Positions 54,018 to 63,425 of a stretch of 64,000 nucleotides of DNA are shown piece after piece. Origin of the DNA: Bacteroidota bacterium (GTDB taxonomy: Bacteria; Bacteroidota; Bacteroidia; Cytophagales; Spirosomataceae); contig JAIUOF010000003.1 of the NCBI GenBank assembly GCA_020161355.1, forward strand, positions 434,001 through 498,000. Reading direction: 5' to 3'. Below the pieces are notes generated by a model. That model did not search any database. It had not been told where the DNA came from and saw nothing but the letters and a program-made list of their open reading frames with translations. How positions within the stretch are numbered: position 1 is the first letter of the stretch; each line of letters begins with the position of its first letter. The position numbers were made by a program, and so were the translations under genes.

Positions 54018-55343
54018 CTACAAATTAAATTTCTCAATCCTTCTGTAAAGTGCCTGCCGGCTGATTCCCATTTCTTTTGAGGCCTCAGTGATATTTCCGT
54101 TATATTTTTTCAAAGTCTTAATAATCAGTTGCTTTTCCAGATTTTCGATATGAAAACTCTCTACCACAATGGCATTGGAAGCATTGCCTTTTCTGATTAC
54201 AAAGTCTTCTTCGGCAAGCATTTGACTCTGAGTTACTATCACCGCACGCTCAATCACATGCTGAAGCTCCCGCACATTTCCCGGCCAGGAATATGCCAGA
54301 AGTTTTTTCTGAAGAGCAGCACTGATGCCTTTCAGTTTGCGGTTGTATTTTTTATTGTAAACAGCCAGAAAATGTCCGGCCAAAAGCAAAATATCCTGTC
54401 CGCGGTCTCGTAATGGTGGCAGGTAAATCTCGATGGTATTAATACGGAAAAGCAAGTCCTGCCTGAAAGTCTTCTGTTCCACCCGCTCATATATGGCTTC
54501 GTTGGTGGCACTGATAATCCTTGCATCAAACGGAATGGCAGCATTGGAGCCTACTTTCGTGATTTTTTTGTTCTGAAGTGCAAAAAGCAATTTGCTTTGC
54601 AGCGTCAGGGGTATATTTCCGATTTCATCCAAAAAAATTGTACCTTTATCGGCCTCTTGAAAACGTCCAGTGCGTTCTTCCCGGGCATCGGTAAAAGCAC
54701 CTTTTACATGACCAAACAGCTCACTTTCAAACAGGTTTTCGCTCACTGAACCGAGGTCGGCATGAACAAATTTTCGCTCTTTTCTTTTGGACTGCTGATG
54801 AATCTCGCGGGCCACCATGTCTTTCCCCGTCCCGTTTTCTCCCAAAATCAAGATATTGGCATCAGTAGCTGCTACCTGTCTGATCAGTTCAGCGATTTTG
54901 AGCATTTCTTCAGATTCCCCGATTATTGAATATGCCTGCTCTGAATCGGCTGTAATGGGTTCAGCTTTATTAAAAACGCCTCGGAGTGTCTCAAGGAGTT
55001 TATCATTGACCCAGGGTTTCAAAATAAAGTCGGCAGCACCATTTTTTATGGCTCTTACAGCCATTTCAATGTCTCCAAAAGCGGTAAAAAGTACCACTTT
55101 CTGCTTTTTGTTTTTATCCAAAATAAAGTCCAGCCAGAAGAAACCCTCGTTTCCGGTGTTTACATCACGGCTAAAATTCATATCCAGCAAAATGACATCA
55201 AACTGATAATTATTCAGTAAAAACGGTATTTTCTCAGGATTCTTTTCGATTTCAACTTTCAGAAAATGACGCTTTAACAACAGCTTGGCAGCGTTGAGGA
55301 TATCTACGTCATCATCTATTATCAGAATATTTTTATCGTTCAT
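54018..55343 (-). CDS. Sigma-54-dependent response regulator (NtrC family)
   Basis: About 441 residues from the ATG at 55343; an upstream TTG at 55403 is less likely. The receiver domain has acidic DDD (residues 10-12), phosphoacceptor Asp54 and Lys109. The AAA+ domain has Walker A GENGTGKD (168-175) and the sigma-54 contact loop GAFTDA (215-220; usual GAFTGA). The C-terminal Fis-type helix-turn-helix ends GISRQALYRRIEKF. It would activate sigma-54 promoters after phosphorylation by the adjacent kinase. Two operons in the window carry matched sigma-54-like promoters and upstream sites, the likely targets. The RpoN gene is not in the window. Confidence 0.93.
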   Translation of the reverse strand: MNDKNILIIDDDVDILNAAKLLLKRHFLKVEIEKNPEKIPFLLNNYQFDVILLDMNFSRDVNTGNEGFFWLDFILDKNKKQKVVLFTAFGDIEMAVRAIKNGAADFILKPWVNDKLLETLRGVFNKAEPITADSEQAYSIIGESEEMLKIAELIRQVAATDANILILGENGTGKDMVAREIHQQSKRKERKFVHADLGSVSENLFESELFGHVKGAFTDAREERTGRFQEADKGTIFLDEIGNIPLTLQSKLLFALQNKKITKVGSNAAIPFDARIISATNEAIYERVEQKTFRQDLLFRINTIEIYLPPLRDRGQDILLLAGHFLAVYNKKYNRKLKGISAALQKKLLAYSWPGNVRELQHVIERAVIVTQSQMLAEEDFVIRKGNASNAIVVESFHIENLEKQLIIKTLKKYNGNITEASKEMGISRQALYRRIEKFNL

Positions 55344-55399
55344 CTGTGTTGAAAAAATCGTTTCGGTCGAAGAAAACTCTGATTCGTTGTTTTCTGATA

Positions 55400-56695
55400 T
55401 CAAAGAAAATCAAATTCACCAGTATAGTAAAAGGATAAGAGCTTTTTCTGTAAAATTAGCCTGTATTTACTTTGAATTTGAGTAGCCTGAGCACTTTCCA
55501 TACTCGCCTGTGCCACCTGAAACTCCAATGGATTAATGGTTCCGGCCTCAATGCGGAGCTCTACTAAATGCAGATTTTCTTTTGAAATTTCCACTTGTCT
55601 ACCCGCATTTTCCAGTCTCTCCTGAAAGGCTCTTAGCATCAATTTAGCCGTTTCGAGTTCCTGATTGAGTAAGTTTTTGTTCTGGCTTACGGTATTCTCC
55701 AAAATCCTTTTCTGGACCTTTAATTGTTGTGTGCGGGGCTTAACCAATATCCCGGAAAATATCGGAATATTTATTCCCAGCGATACTGAGCCGTTTCGGG
55801 TATCATTGATTTGCTGAATGAATGTCCGTTCGGGATTGGATGAAGCATAGAATGTACCGTAGTTTCCAAAAAGATTTATTTCAGGCATCTTCTCGGCATT
55901 GTTAGCTTTGATTTGCCTGTCTATACTTTGGGATTGAATATCAAGGCTTTTGTATTCGGGAAGGAACGTACTAGGGTCTTTTTCTTCCGGAATAATTCCA
56001 AAACTTAGGCTTTCTGATAAGTCGAGACTTTCAAATTCAATAGCATCTACAGGTTTCAAGTTCATCAGCTGAAACAAGGCCAATCTGGCTGCCTGAAGAC
56101 TGGTCTTGGCTTCAATAAGGCCGCCTTCGTTCATCGCTACCTGATTGGCAAACTGCACCTGCTCGAGTTTTCCGGTGATGCCGGCCTGCAACTGTTTCTC
56201 CTGACGATCGTATTGCGTTCTGGAATTCTGAAGCTGTTTTTCTGCCACCTGAACCATCTCTTTGGTTGCCAACACTTCGAGGTAAGCTTTCAGAATATTC
56301 AGGGTTAGCCGATTTTTTTCGGTATCGATATTGAATTTTTCTGCTTCTTCCAAAAACTTTGAACTTTCGACCAAAAACTGACGCTGAAACCCCTTAAAAA
56401 CAGGGACAGAAACCTGGAGACCGCTGTAGGTAGAGTTGTACATCTGGTTGATGTAATCGTTGGAAAAGCGATCTATAGAACGGCCAAAGTTCATGCCTTG
56501 TGATACAGTAAACTGGGTCTGGGGCAATCGTCTGGCTTTGGCCTGATCTACGTTGGTAGCCGCCACTTCGGCAGTCAGAAAAGTCTTTTGATAAGCCGGA
56601 TTGTTAGCCGTGGCTACTTCAATACACTTTTTGAGGGTGTAGTTTTGAGCCACAGCACAATGCGACAAAAGTAAAATTATAAATAGCTTTTTCAT
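55400..56695 (-). CDS. TolC-family outer-membrane efflux protein
   Basis: A 431-residue protein with a signal peptide (residues 1-16, ending AVAQ). It is mostly long amphipathic helices, as in TolC (for example ETAKLMLRAFQERLENAGRQVEISKENL), with the two-repeat layout and VPVFKGFQRQ and IPIFSGILV motifs at strand starts. It should form the outer-membrane channel for the adaptor and permeases. It lies between the first ABC ATPase and the response regulator in the same operon. Its last residues lie 56 bases before the preferred regulator start. Confidence 0.9.
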   Translation of the reverse strand: MKKLFIILLLSHCAVAQNYTLKKCIEVATANNPAYQKTFLTAEVAATNVDQAKARRLPQTQFTVSQGMNFGRSIDRFSNDYINQMYNSTYSGLQVSVPVFKGFQRQFLVESSKFLEEAEKFNIDTEKNRLTLNILKAYLEVLATKEMVQVAEKQLQNSRTQYDRQEKQLQAGITGKLEQVQFANQVAMNEGGLIEAKTSLQAARLALFQLMNLKPVDAIEFESLDLSESLSFGIIPEEKDPSTFLPEYKSLDIQSQSIDRQIKANNAEKMPEINLFGNYGTFYASSNPERTFIQQINDTRNGSVSLGINIPIFSGILVKPRTQQLKVQKRILENTVSQNKNLLNQELETAKLMLRAFQERLENAGRQVEISKENLHLVELRIEAGTINPLEFQVAQASMESAQATQIQSKYRLILQKKLLSFYYTGEFDFL

Positions 56696-56700
56696 TTTTA

Positions 56701-56732
56701 TACCTCACCCCAACCCCACTCCAGTTGAGAGG
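56701..56732. repeat. Degenerate C-rich intergenic repeat
   Basis: Contains CCTCACCCCAACCCCACTCC and then AGTTGAGAGG in the ATPase-TolC gap. It resembles the word pattern at 24245-24271 and looks like a dispersed intergenic family. Confidence 0.35.
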
Positions 56733-56756
56733 AAATTAAGGAATTTAATTTATTAT

Positions 56757-57419
56757 TTAATCCATCCACCCGTCTTTGAGGGTAATAATTCTGTTTCCAT
56801 AAGCGGCATTCGTGGCAGAGTGAGTCACCTGAACTATTGTGACGCCATCTTTTTCATTCAATTCTTTAAATATCTGCATGATGTACTCGGCCTGATCAGA
56901 ATGCAGGTTTCCTGTGGGCTCATCTGCCAGAATTATTTTGGGCTCAGCTGCCAGAGCACGGGCAATACCTACCAACTGCTGCTGCCCACCTGAGAGCTGA
57001 CTGGGGAAAAGGTCTTTTTTTGCTACAATCTGAAACCGGTCCAGAAGCTCTGCCACTCTGCTTTTTCGCTCAGAAGAAGGCATATTTTTGTATAAAAGCG
57101 GCGTTTCGATATTTTCGTAAACTGTAAGTTCATCTATCAAATGATAAGCCTGAAAAACAAAGCCAATGGTGTTTCGGTGTATTTCGGTTCTCTTTTTCTC
57201 CGAAATGGATAATACATTTTCTCCCAAAAGTTCATAAGTACCTTCAGATGCCTCTTCTAAAAGTCCGAGAATATGCAAAAGCGTTGACTTCCCCGACCCC
57301 GAAGGCCCCATGATTGAGACAAACTCTCCCTCGGCAATTTTAAGGTTGATGTTTCTCAAAACATAAACTTTGCCCGAGCCAGCTTTATAAAATTTACTTA
57401 AGTTTTGTACTTCCAGCAT
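56757..57419 (-). CDS. ABC transporter ATP-binding protein (MacB/LolD-type), first operon
   Basis: About 220 residues from the ATG at 57419; the TTG at 57485 would overlap the promoter. Walker A is GPSGSGKST, the Q-loop GFVFQAYHL, signature LSGGQQQ followed by LVGIARALA (usual RVAIARALA), Walker [10 protein letters not shown] and switch VTHSA. The D-loop reads NLHS where nearly all relatives have NLDS, so the aspartate is replaced by histidine. It starts the operon with tolC and the regulator. It probably energises the same permease set, but its catalysis may be altered. Confidence 0.9.
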   Translation of the reverse strand: MLEVQNLSKFYKAGSGKVYVLRNINLKIAEGEFVSIMGPSGSGKSTLLHILGLLEEASEGTYELLGENVLSISEKKRTEIHRNTIGFVFQAYHLIDELTVYENIETPLLYKNMPSSERKSRVAELLDRFQIVAKKDLFPSQLSGGQQQLVGIARALAAEPKIILADEPTGNLHSDQAEYIMQIFKELNEKDGVTIVQVTHSATNAAYGNRIITLKDGWMD

Positions 57420-57444
57420 TTGATTAAGATGATTAATTTCTTTT

Positions 57445-57462
57445 AGTCCAATTCTATGCCAT
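57445..57462 (-). promoter_or_regulatory. Sigma-54-like -24/-12 promoter of the ATPase-tolC-regulator operon
   Basis: On the minus strand TATGGCATAGAATTGGACT has TGGCA at the -24 position (GG at 57460-57459) and GA at 57448-57447, ten bases later. The -12 GC is again GA. The sequence shares TGGCA and AAT-n-GGA with the promoter before the adaptor gene. Transcription would start near 57435, about 16 bases before the ATG. Confidence 0.55.
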
Positions 57463-57514
57463 AAGTTTATTTTACTTATTTTCAATATTTTATAAAATTT
57501 CTAATAGATTTTTT

Positions 57515-57550
57515 TGTCCAGAAACGGACAAATCAGTACGAAGGTGGACA
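57515..57550 (-). promoter_or_regulatory. Paired upstream activator-type sites, ATPase-tolC operon
   Basis: TGTCC-N6-GGACA (57515-57530) is a perfect inverted repeat. A second weaker site, AGTAC-N6-GGACA (57535-57550), follows 20 bases further. The centre of the first is 62.5 bases from the -24 GG, the same as in the adaptor operon. The sites also lie upstream of the divergent DUF1080 gene. Confidence 0.6.
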
Positions 57551-57645
57551 TGCAAATATTTTTAATCTTCATAAGAAATTTTTAGAACTGACCTTTTTGC
57601 ATAAATTTAGGTGCAAATAATTCAACCCTAAAAAATTCAAACTTT

Positions 57646-58425
57646 ATGAAAGCTGTTCTTCTTTCTTTTGGAATAATATTTTTTTCAATTTCTACATTTT
57701 CACAAAAAATCAAAGAAAAAAAACTTTTCAATGGTAAAAACCTGGAAGGTTGGACTCCCAAGATTTATCACCATGAAACTGGAGATAATTATGCCAACAC
57801 GTTCAGGGTTGAGGATGGAATCATAAAAATCAGATATGATGGCTATGACAAATTCAATGACCGGTTTGGCCATCTTTTTTACAAAAATCCGTATTCACAT
57901 TACAGACTAAAATTTGAATACCGTTTTACCGGGATATGGCGGGAAGATGCTCCGATTTACACCCGATTGAATTCCGGCGTCATGTTTCATTCGCAAGATC
58001 CCAAAACTATCCTGAAAGAACAAGATTGGCCGATTTCGGTAGAAATGCAGCTTTTGGCAGAAGAAAAGCCGGGTGAGCCAAGACCCACCGGAAATATGTG
58101 TTCGCCGGGCACTGATGTGGTTTTTGAAGGTAAAAAAGACCCAAGACATTGCATCAATTCCAGCTCTAAAACCTATAAAGCAGGCGAATGGATAAAAGCA
58201 GAATTGGTTGTATATGGAGACTCGCTGATACAGCATATTATTGAAGGTCAGGTGGTTTTGGAATACTCCAAGCCCACAATGGGTGGTGGGGTTGCCAACA
58301 ATTATGATTCAAAACTTTGGCAGGAAGGCAAGCCACTCAAAGAAGGTTTCATTGCCTTACAATCTGAAGGTCAGGAAATTGATTTCAGAAATATCACTTT
58401 GATAGATTTATCGAAGAAAAAGTAA
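57646..58425 (+). CDS. Secreted DUF1080 (3-keto-disaccharide hydrolase-type) protein
   Basis: A 259-residue protein with a signal peptide (residues 1-19, ending TFSQ) and one DUF1080 domain: LFNGKNLEGWTPK at the start, then FKFEYRF-like strands, LNSGVMFHS, an ISVEMQLL core with GNMCSPG and a C-terminal EGQEIDFRNITL. The fold is a concanavalin-like jelly roll. Some relatives hydrolyse 3-keto-glucosides. It faces away from the transporter operon and starts from a weak TAAATTTA promoter-like element at 57602-57609. Substrate not known. Confidence 0.8.
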   Translation: MKAVLLSFGIIFFSISTFSQKIKEKKLFNGKNLEGWTPKIYHHETGDNYANTFRVEDGIIKIRYDGYDKFNDRFGHLFYKNPYSHYRLKFEYRFTGIWREDAPIYTRLNSGVMFHSQDPKTILKEQDWPISVEMQLLAEEKPGEPRPTGNMCSPGTDVVFEGKKDPRHCINSSSKTYKAGEWIKAELVVYGDSLIQHIIEGQVVLEYSKPTMGGGVANNYDSKLWQEGKPLKEGFIALQSEGQEIDFRNITLIDLSKKK

Positions 58426-58536
58426 TTATCTGAATCATTTAAAAAAATATCGGAACTTATCTTCCGAAATCATTAACCATTTCCATGTTTTTAACGTAAT
58501 CCTATTTATGAACATGTGTTTGCAAGAAATTCCTCT

Positions 58537-60972
58537 ATGAGAATAATACTGATTACCTTTTTCTTGAATCTTCTGTTTTCCGGGAAAATCTGGTCTCAAA
58601 ACACCCACACCATCAGTGGTTATGTAAAAGAAAAAGGCAGCCGCGAAGCATTAATAGGCGTAACCGTACGACTCGAGAATTCCAGCAAATTTGCAGTTTC
58701 AAATACTTATGGTTTTTATTCGATTTCTTTACCAGCAAATCAGGAGATTTCACTCATTTACTCGATGGTGGGATACCAGACTATCAATCGAAAAATCTTT
58801 CTTGATAAAAATCGGGAAATAGACCTTGAGCTGGAGTCCAACAATGTACTGGAAGAACTGGTAGTTTCAGCTCAAAAACAAGAGAATAGGGTAAGTGAAA
58901 CCCCGCAAATGAGCAAAATAGACCTTCCTGTAAGTCAAATCAAAAAGATTCCTACTTTACTCGGAGAGAAAGACGTACTGAAAGTTTTACAACTGATGCC
59001 CGGAGTACAAAAAGGCTCAGAAGGCCAAAGTGGCCTCTATGTGCGTGGTGGCGGACCTGACCAAAACCTGATTATTCTTGACGATGCCATAGTATATAAC
59101 GCCAACCACCTTTTTGGCTTTTTTTCAACTTTCAATGGTGACGCCCTGAAAAGTGTGGAACTTACTAAAGGAGGGTTTCCGGCACGCTATGGTGGCAGGC
59201 TTTCATCGGTGATAGATCTCAATATGAAGGATGGCAATAAGGAAAAATTTACAGGCGAAGGGGGTATCGGCTTGATTTCGTCGAGACTAACACTGGAAGG
59301 CCCCATCAAAAAAAACAAAAGCAGTTTTCTGGTATCGGGCAGGAGAACCTATATTGACGTAATCAGCCAACCGTTTATCAAAGCCCGGCAAAAAGGATTG
59401 AGCAATCAGGTCACCGGAGGATATTTTTTCTATGATTTAAACGCCAAAATAAATCATGAGTTAGGCCGAAAAGACAAACTGTATCTGAGTAGCTATTTTG
59501 GAAATGATGATTTTGCAGCCAATATTTCAGACCCTACCACCGACCTTGAAAACGGTATCAAATGGGGCAACCAAACGGCAACTTTCCGATGGAACCATCT
59601 TTTTAATCAAAAATTATTTGCCAATACTTCATTGATTTTCAGCAAATATGACTTTGGTATTTTATCAAAAAACACTACCCAAAATATTGAAACTGCTAGC
59701 GAAAAAGTATATAAACTAGATTATAGCTCCGGTATTAGGGACTGGACGGTAAAATATGATCTGGATTATTTTATGAATCCTCAAAATCAGATAAAATTTG
59801 GATTGCAAAGTATTTTTCACCGTTTCACGCCCAGTGCAACAGTCTTGAGCGACGAAAACATAAATTTATACTCCAACAAAATCGAAGAAATAGACGTAAA
59901 TGAAACCGGTTTTTATGTGGAAGATATTGCCAATATTGGAAAAAAAATTAAAATTAACGGCGGGCTAAGACTTTCTTTATACTCAGGAAAAGGAAAAACC
60001 TATACAAGACTTGAGCCCAGGATTTCTGCCTCTTATACCATAAATTCCTCCACTTCAGTGAAGGGTTCTTATGCTCTTATGAACCAATTTGTGCACTTGC
60101 TTTCTAATTCGAGTATCGGCTTGCCAACAGATTTATGGGTGCCTACAACTGACCAAATACCTCCTCAGCAATCTATCCAGTATGCTGCTGGGATAGCCAA
60201 AGACCTTGACAAACAAGGCCTCACCCTCACTTTGGAAGGTTATTACAAAAAAATGAAGAATATCATCAGCTATAAAGAAGGAGCCAGTTTTTTGGTGATT
60301 GATAATCCTGAAAATCAAGCTGAGTTTGATTGGCAATCGCAGGTCACATCAGGGCAGGGCTGGTCATACGGTTTTGAAATTTTAATCCAGAAAAAAATCG
60401 GAAAGTTTTCGGGCTGGACGGGCTATACCTGGTCTAAAACCGAGTGGCAGTTTGATGAGCTGAACTTTGGAAATAAATTTTTCCCAAAATACGACCGCAG
60501 ACATGACATCTCTATTGTTGGAATTTATGAATTATCAAAAAAAATAACCTTTTCGGCTACCTGGGTATATGGCACAGGAAATGCACTGACAGTGCCTGTT
60601 TCCGAATATACCGTATTCTCGGAAAGGATGCCCAGAAATGCTGAAAATCAATTGCCTGGATTTCCGTATTTTGGATCAAACAGAGTCAATGAATACAGTG
60701 CCCGAAATGCCTTCAGGGCCGAAAACTACCATAGAATGGATGTAGCCGTGCAATTTCATAAAAAGAAAAAAAGACATGAAAGAACCTGGGAAATAGGGGT
60801 TTACAATGCATACAATCGCCGAAATCCATTTTTCTATATAACTGGAAACAGTACCGAAAATAACATTACAATTAACGATCAAAACCAGGATCAGGCTGAA
60901 GGGCAATTAGTCATGAAACGATATTCACTTTTCCCGGTTATACCTTCGGTTTCTTATAGTTTTAAATTTTAA
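58537..60972 (+). CDS. TonB-dependent receptor
   Basis: About 811 residues from the ATG at 58537; a GTG at 58516 in the same frame is less likely. A signal peptide (to about residue 21) is followed by a carboxypeptidase-like regulatory domain (about 25-110; TISGYVKEKGSREALIGVTV). The plug domain follows, with KIPTLLGEKDVLKVLQLMPGV, LYVRGGGPDQNLIILDDA and SVELTKGGFPARYGGRLSSV. The rest is the 22-strand barrel, ending with a C-terminal aromatic (YSFKF). It imports a large substrate across the outer membrane using TonB. The adjacent DUF4249 lipoprotein gene follows five bases later, a conserved pairing. Confidence 0.92.
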   Translation: MRIILITFFLNLLFSGKIWSQNTHTISGYVKEKGSREALIGVTVRLENSSKFAVSNTYGFYSISLPANQEISLIYSMVGYQTINRKIFLDKNREIDLELESNNVLEELVVSAQKQENRVSETPQMSKIDLPVSQIKKIPTLLGEKDVLKVLQLMPGVQKGSEGQSGLYVRGGGPDQNLIILDDAIVYNANHLFGFFSTFNGDALKSVELTKGGFPARYGGRLSSVIDLNMKDGNKEKFTGEGGIGLISSRLTLEGPIKKNKSSFLVSGRRTYIDVISQPFIKARQKGLSNQVTGGYFFYDLNAKINHELGRKDKLYLSSYFGNDDFAANISDPTTDLENGIKWGNQTATFRWNHLFNQKLFANTSLIFSKYDFGILSKNTTQNIETASEKVYKLDYSSGIRDWTVKYDLDYFMNPQNQIKFGLQSIFHRFTPSATVLSDENINLYSNKIEEIDVNETGFYVEDIANIGKKIKINGGLRLSLYSGKGKTYTRLEPRISASYTINSSTSVKGSYALMNQFVHLLSNSSIGLPTDLWVPTTDQIPPQQSIQYAAGIAKDLDKQGLTLTLEGYYKKMKNIISYKEGASFLVIDNPENQAEFDWQSQVTSGQGWSYGFEILIQKKIGKFSGWTGYTWSKTEWQFDELNFGNKFFPKYDRRHDISIVGIYELSKKITFSATWVYGTGNALTVPVSEYTVFSERMPRNAENQLPGFPYFGSNRVNEYSARNAFRAENYHRMDVAVQFHKKKKRHERTWEIGVYNAYNRRNPFFYITGNSTENNITINDQNQDQAEGQLVMKRYSLFPVIPSVSYSFKF

Positions 60973-60976
60973 GATC

Positions 60977-61993
60977 ATGAAAAGCACAAAAGATCCCCTT
61001 ATATACCTCCTGTTATTTTTATCTGGCTTTCTGATTTCATGCGAAACGATTTTGGAAGATATTCCCGGCGACCAGTTGTTAGACACAAGAGCTCAGATCG
61101 TGATAGCCTCATTTATTTCTCCACAGGATTCGGAAGTTATGGTAAAAGTAACGGAGTCAAGTCCTTTATTTACAGATTATAAAAGATCCAATGCCGGTTA
61201 TGTAATTGACGATGGCGACACGCTGGTAAGTGATGAAAGCAACGTCATTCCTGACGCGGACGTAATGATTTCAAATGGTACTATAAATGCGAAACTCGAA
61301 TTTGATAAAATATTCCAGATATATAAAATCTCAACCCGCAGTTTCCCTATTAGAGGAGGCACGACATACAATTTGCAGGTAAAATCAAAAGGCAGGGTGG
61401 CTGAAGCCAAATGTGTGGTACCCTTAAGAAGGCCTTTAATAGCTTCCTATTCCATTGACAGTGTGTACCAAAGTGGTTTTGGAATAAACCAGAAAGGATT
61501 CAGGGTTCAATTCAGATTTTCTGATATTCAAAACCAGACAGATTTTTACCGTGTAAGGGCTTACCTGGAATATGAATATTTAAGGCCTTTGGAAAATGGC
61601 GAATCAGGCGTGGTTTATGAACCTAAAACAGGTAGATCTGCGGCAAATTGGAATGGAAGGTTCTCAGATACTGATGCATATATAGATGATGTTAACCGTG
61701 ATGGGTTTGTGTTGGAATCCCCAGCAGGAATTATTTTCCCGCAAATCCCAGAACATCAGGTAAATTTTAATGGAATCGAATATAACACCAAATTATCAGA
61801 AAAAAGACCAAAAATAATTTTGGAAGTACTCAGTATTGAGGAAAATTACCGGAAATACCATTTGTCTATCATCAAACATGAAAATACGGAAAACAATCCT
61901 TTTGCCGAGCCTTACCCTGTTTTCACCAATGTAAAAGAGGGGCTGGGTTGCTTTGGTGCTTCTAATCGAAGAATCCAGACGATACAATTATAG
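60977..61993 (+). CDS. DUF4249 lipoprotein partner of TonB-dependent receptor
   Basis: A 338-residue lipoprotein (lipobox LISC, Cys22). It has the DUF4249 layout: an N-terminal beta segment with QIVIASFISPQDSEVMVKVTES, and a middle GFRVQFRFSDIQNQTDFYRV. A C-terminal segment with PVFTNVKEGLGCFGASNRR follows. The protein is exposed at the outer membrane and is almost always encoded behind a TonB-dependent receptor, as here. Its role in substrate capture is assumed. It ends two bases before the convergent CE15 gene. Confidence 0.87.
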   Translation: MKSTKDPLIYLLLFLSGFLISCETILEDIPGDQLLDTRAQIVIASFISPQDSEVMVKVTESSPLFTDYKRSNAGYVIDDGDTLVSDESNVIPDADVMISNGTINAKLEFDKIFQIYKISTRSFPIRGGTTYNLQVKSKGRVAEAKCVVPLRRPLIASYSIDSVYQSGFGINQKGFRVQFRFSDIQNQTDFYRVRAYLEYEYLRPLENGESGVVYEPKTGRSAANWNGRFSDTDAYIDDVNRDGFVLESPAGIIFPQIPEHQVNFNGIEYNTKLSEKRPKIILEVLSIEENYRKYHLSIIKHENTENNPFAEPYPVFTNVKEGLGCFGASNRRIQTIQL

Positions 61994-61994
61994 A

Positions 61995-63356
61995 TTAATC
62001 CCAATATTTCCCTGCCCAGGCAATCCAGGTACTCCAGTTGGGACCGGTACTGTGCCCGCCCGCGTGCTGCCTGAAAGCCAGTTCCCCCGAGACCAAAGCT
62101 GTCCCCATTTTAGGAAATGAAGTTGCTCCCAAATCTTTTTTCCCAAATAGTTTATAAACGGGACCTGCATGTACGCCTCCCAGGAACATCCCCTTTGCAT
62201 CTACCCAATTGCCTTCTACCTGCGGCGATCCGGAACTGATAAAAACCGGTCTTGGAGCACAAATAGCCACTAATTCATGGGCATCAACCGGCAAATCAGC
62301 CACTGATTTCTGGCTGGTATATTTGATAAAATTGCCACAAAACCAATGATATTCAAAAGATGAAGCTAGATTCTCTACTTGTTCTCCAAAATTCCGTCTC
62401 AATATTTTAGCACCTCCTGCTCCACTTGAACCAATGAAACCCAATGAGATTCTTGGCTCAAAAGCCATTGTTACCAAAGCAGCTTTTCCATATCTTGACA
62501 AACCCTCGATGGCAACTTTTGTGACATCAATATCTTTGTCATTTTCAAAATAATCCAAAGCCCGGCTCGCCCCCCAAGCCCAGGCCCTCAAACTACCCCA
62601 TTCTTCGGGTTTTCTGTATTGTCCTTTATTCGTAAGACCTATAATTCCACTGTTTAGACCTGCACCATTATCAGCCTGAATGCTTGAAGGTTCAAGAATT
62701 GCATATCCGTAACCTCTTGATATTAACTGTTCCTGCCAGGTAGGTTCTCCGGCACCTCCTAATCCCATGGGTTTTATGGGACCGGAGGAAAACGGATTTT
62801 TAATAAAACCGAATTCCATTACCACAGGAACTACCCTTTTCGCATCTAAGGGCGTAGCTACCAACAGATTTATCACTACATTTATTTTAGGATAAGCAGA
62901 ATTATCTACAATCCCTTTTAATAGTTTTTCTTTAATAGGGAAATTGCCAATCAAAGTATCGCGAATATATACCACCTGCCAATTTACTCCAGGGATGTTT
63001 TCAGGTAATTTTCCATACACTTCATTTTCAAAGTCTTTGACGATTTCAGGACGTCTTTGCTCATTCCAAACCTTAACAGAACTTACTTTTTTGCCATTTT
63101 TTAAAACTAATGGGTCAGACAAAACATATTGATTCACTTTGCTTTCGTCACTGTTGGCAGCATTAAGGTCTTTCGGATTTCCCGACGGACCTCTTCTTAT
63201 CTGACCTTTATCGATTCCCAACTGGCTGAGCATCTGATTATAATCGGCTTCAGTCAGTCTGTTAATACTATCCCGCTGTGCCGGTGTAAGACCAAACTGG
63301 GCATTGGAAATCTGACAAACAAATATCAATGCTATTAATGAAGTGAGTTTTTTCAT
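61995..63356 (-). CDS. Glucuronoyl-esterase-like (CE15-type) secreted protein
   Basis: A 453-residue protein with a signal peptide (residues 1-19, ending SNAQ). The alpha/beta-hydrolase core has the CE15 pattern: EGLSRYGKAAL (Ser287 with Arg288), SSGAGGAK at about 310-317, EYHWFCGNF (335-343), then HELVAICAPRPVFISSG (360-376). Catalytic His is in RQHAGGHST (His431 or His435). CE15 enzymes split ester bonds between lignin and glucuronoxylan. It converges with the receptor-lipoprotein pair. Gene order does not prove a shared substrate. Confidence 0.82.
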   Translation of the reverse strand: MKKLTSLIALIFVCQISNAQFGLTPAQRDSINRLTEADYNQMLSQLGIDKGQIRRGPSGNPKDLNAANSDESKVNQYVLSDPLVLKNGKKVSSVKVWNEQRRPEIVKDFENEVYGKLPENIPGVNWQVVYIRDTLIGNFPIKEKLLKGIVDNSAYPKINVVINLLVATPLDAKRVVPVVMEFGFIKNPFSSGPIKPMGLGGAGEPTWQEQLISRGYGYAILEPSSIQADNGAGLNSGIIGLTNKGQYRKPEEWGSLRAWAWGASRALDYFENDKDIDVTKVAIEGLSRYGKAALVTMAFEPRISLGFIGSSGAGGAKILRRNFGEQVENLASSFEYHWFCGNFIKYTSQKSVADLPVDAHELVAICAPRPVFISSGSPQVEGNWVDAKGMFLGGVHAGPVYKLFGKKDLGATSFPKMGTALVSGELAFRQHAGGHSTGPNWSTWIAWAGKYWD

Positions 63357-63425
63357 TTTATTTTGGTTGAAAAATTAAGAAAGAATTCTGTCAATGACCA
63401 GAAGATTCAGCCTGGTTCGAAGATT

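Noticed and set aside
54018..55403. Longer response regulator starting at 55403
   Set aside because: That start is TTG and would add 20 residues without receiver-domain similarity. The ATG at 55343 begins just before the conserved IIDDD motif.
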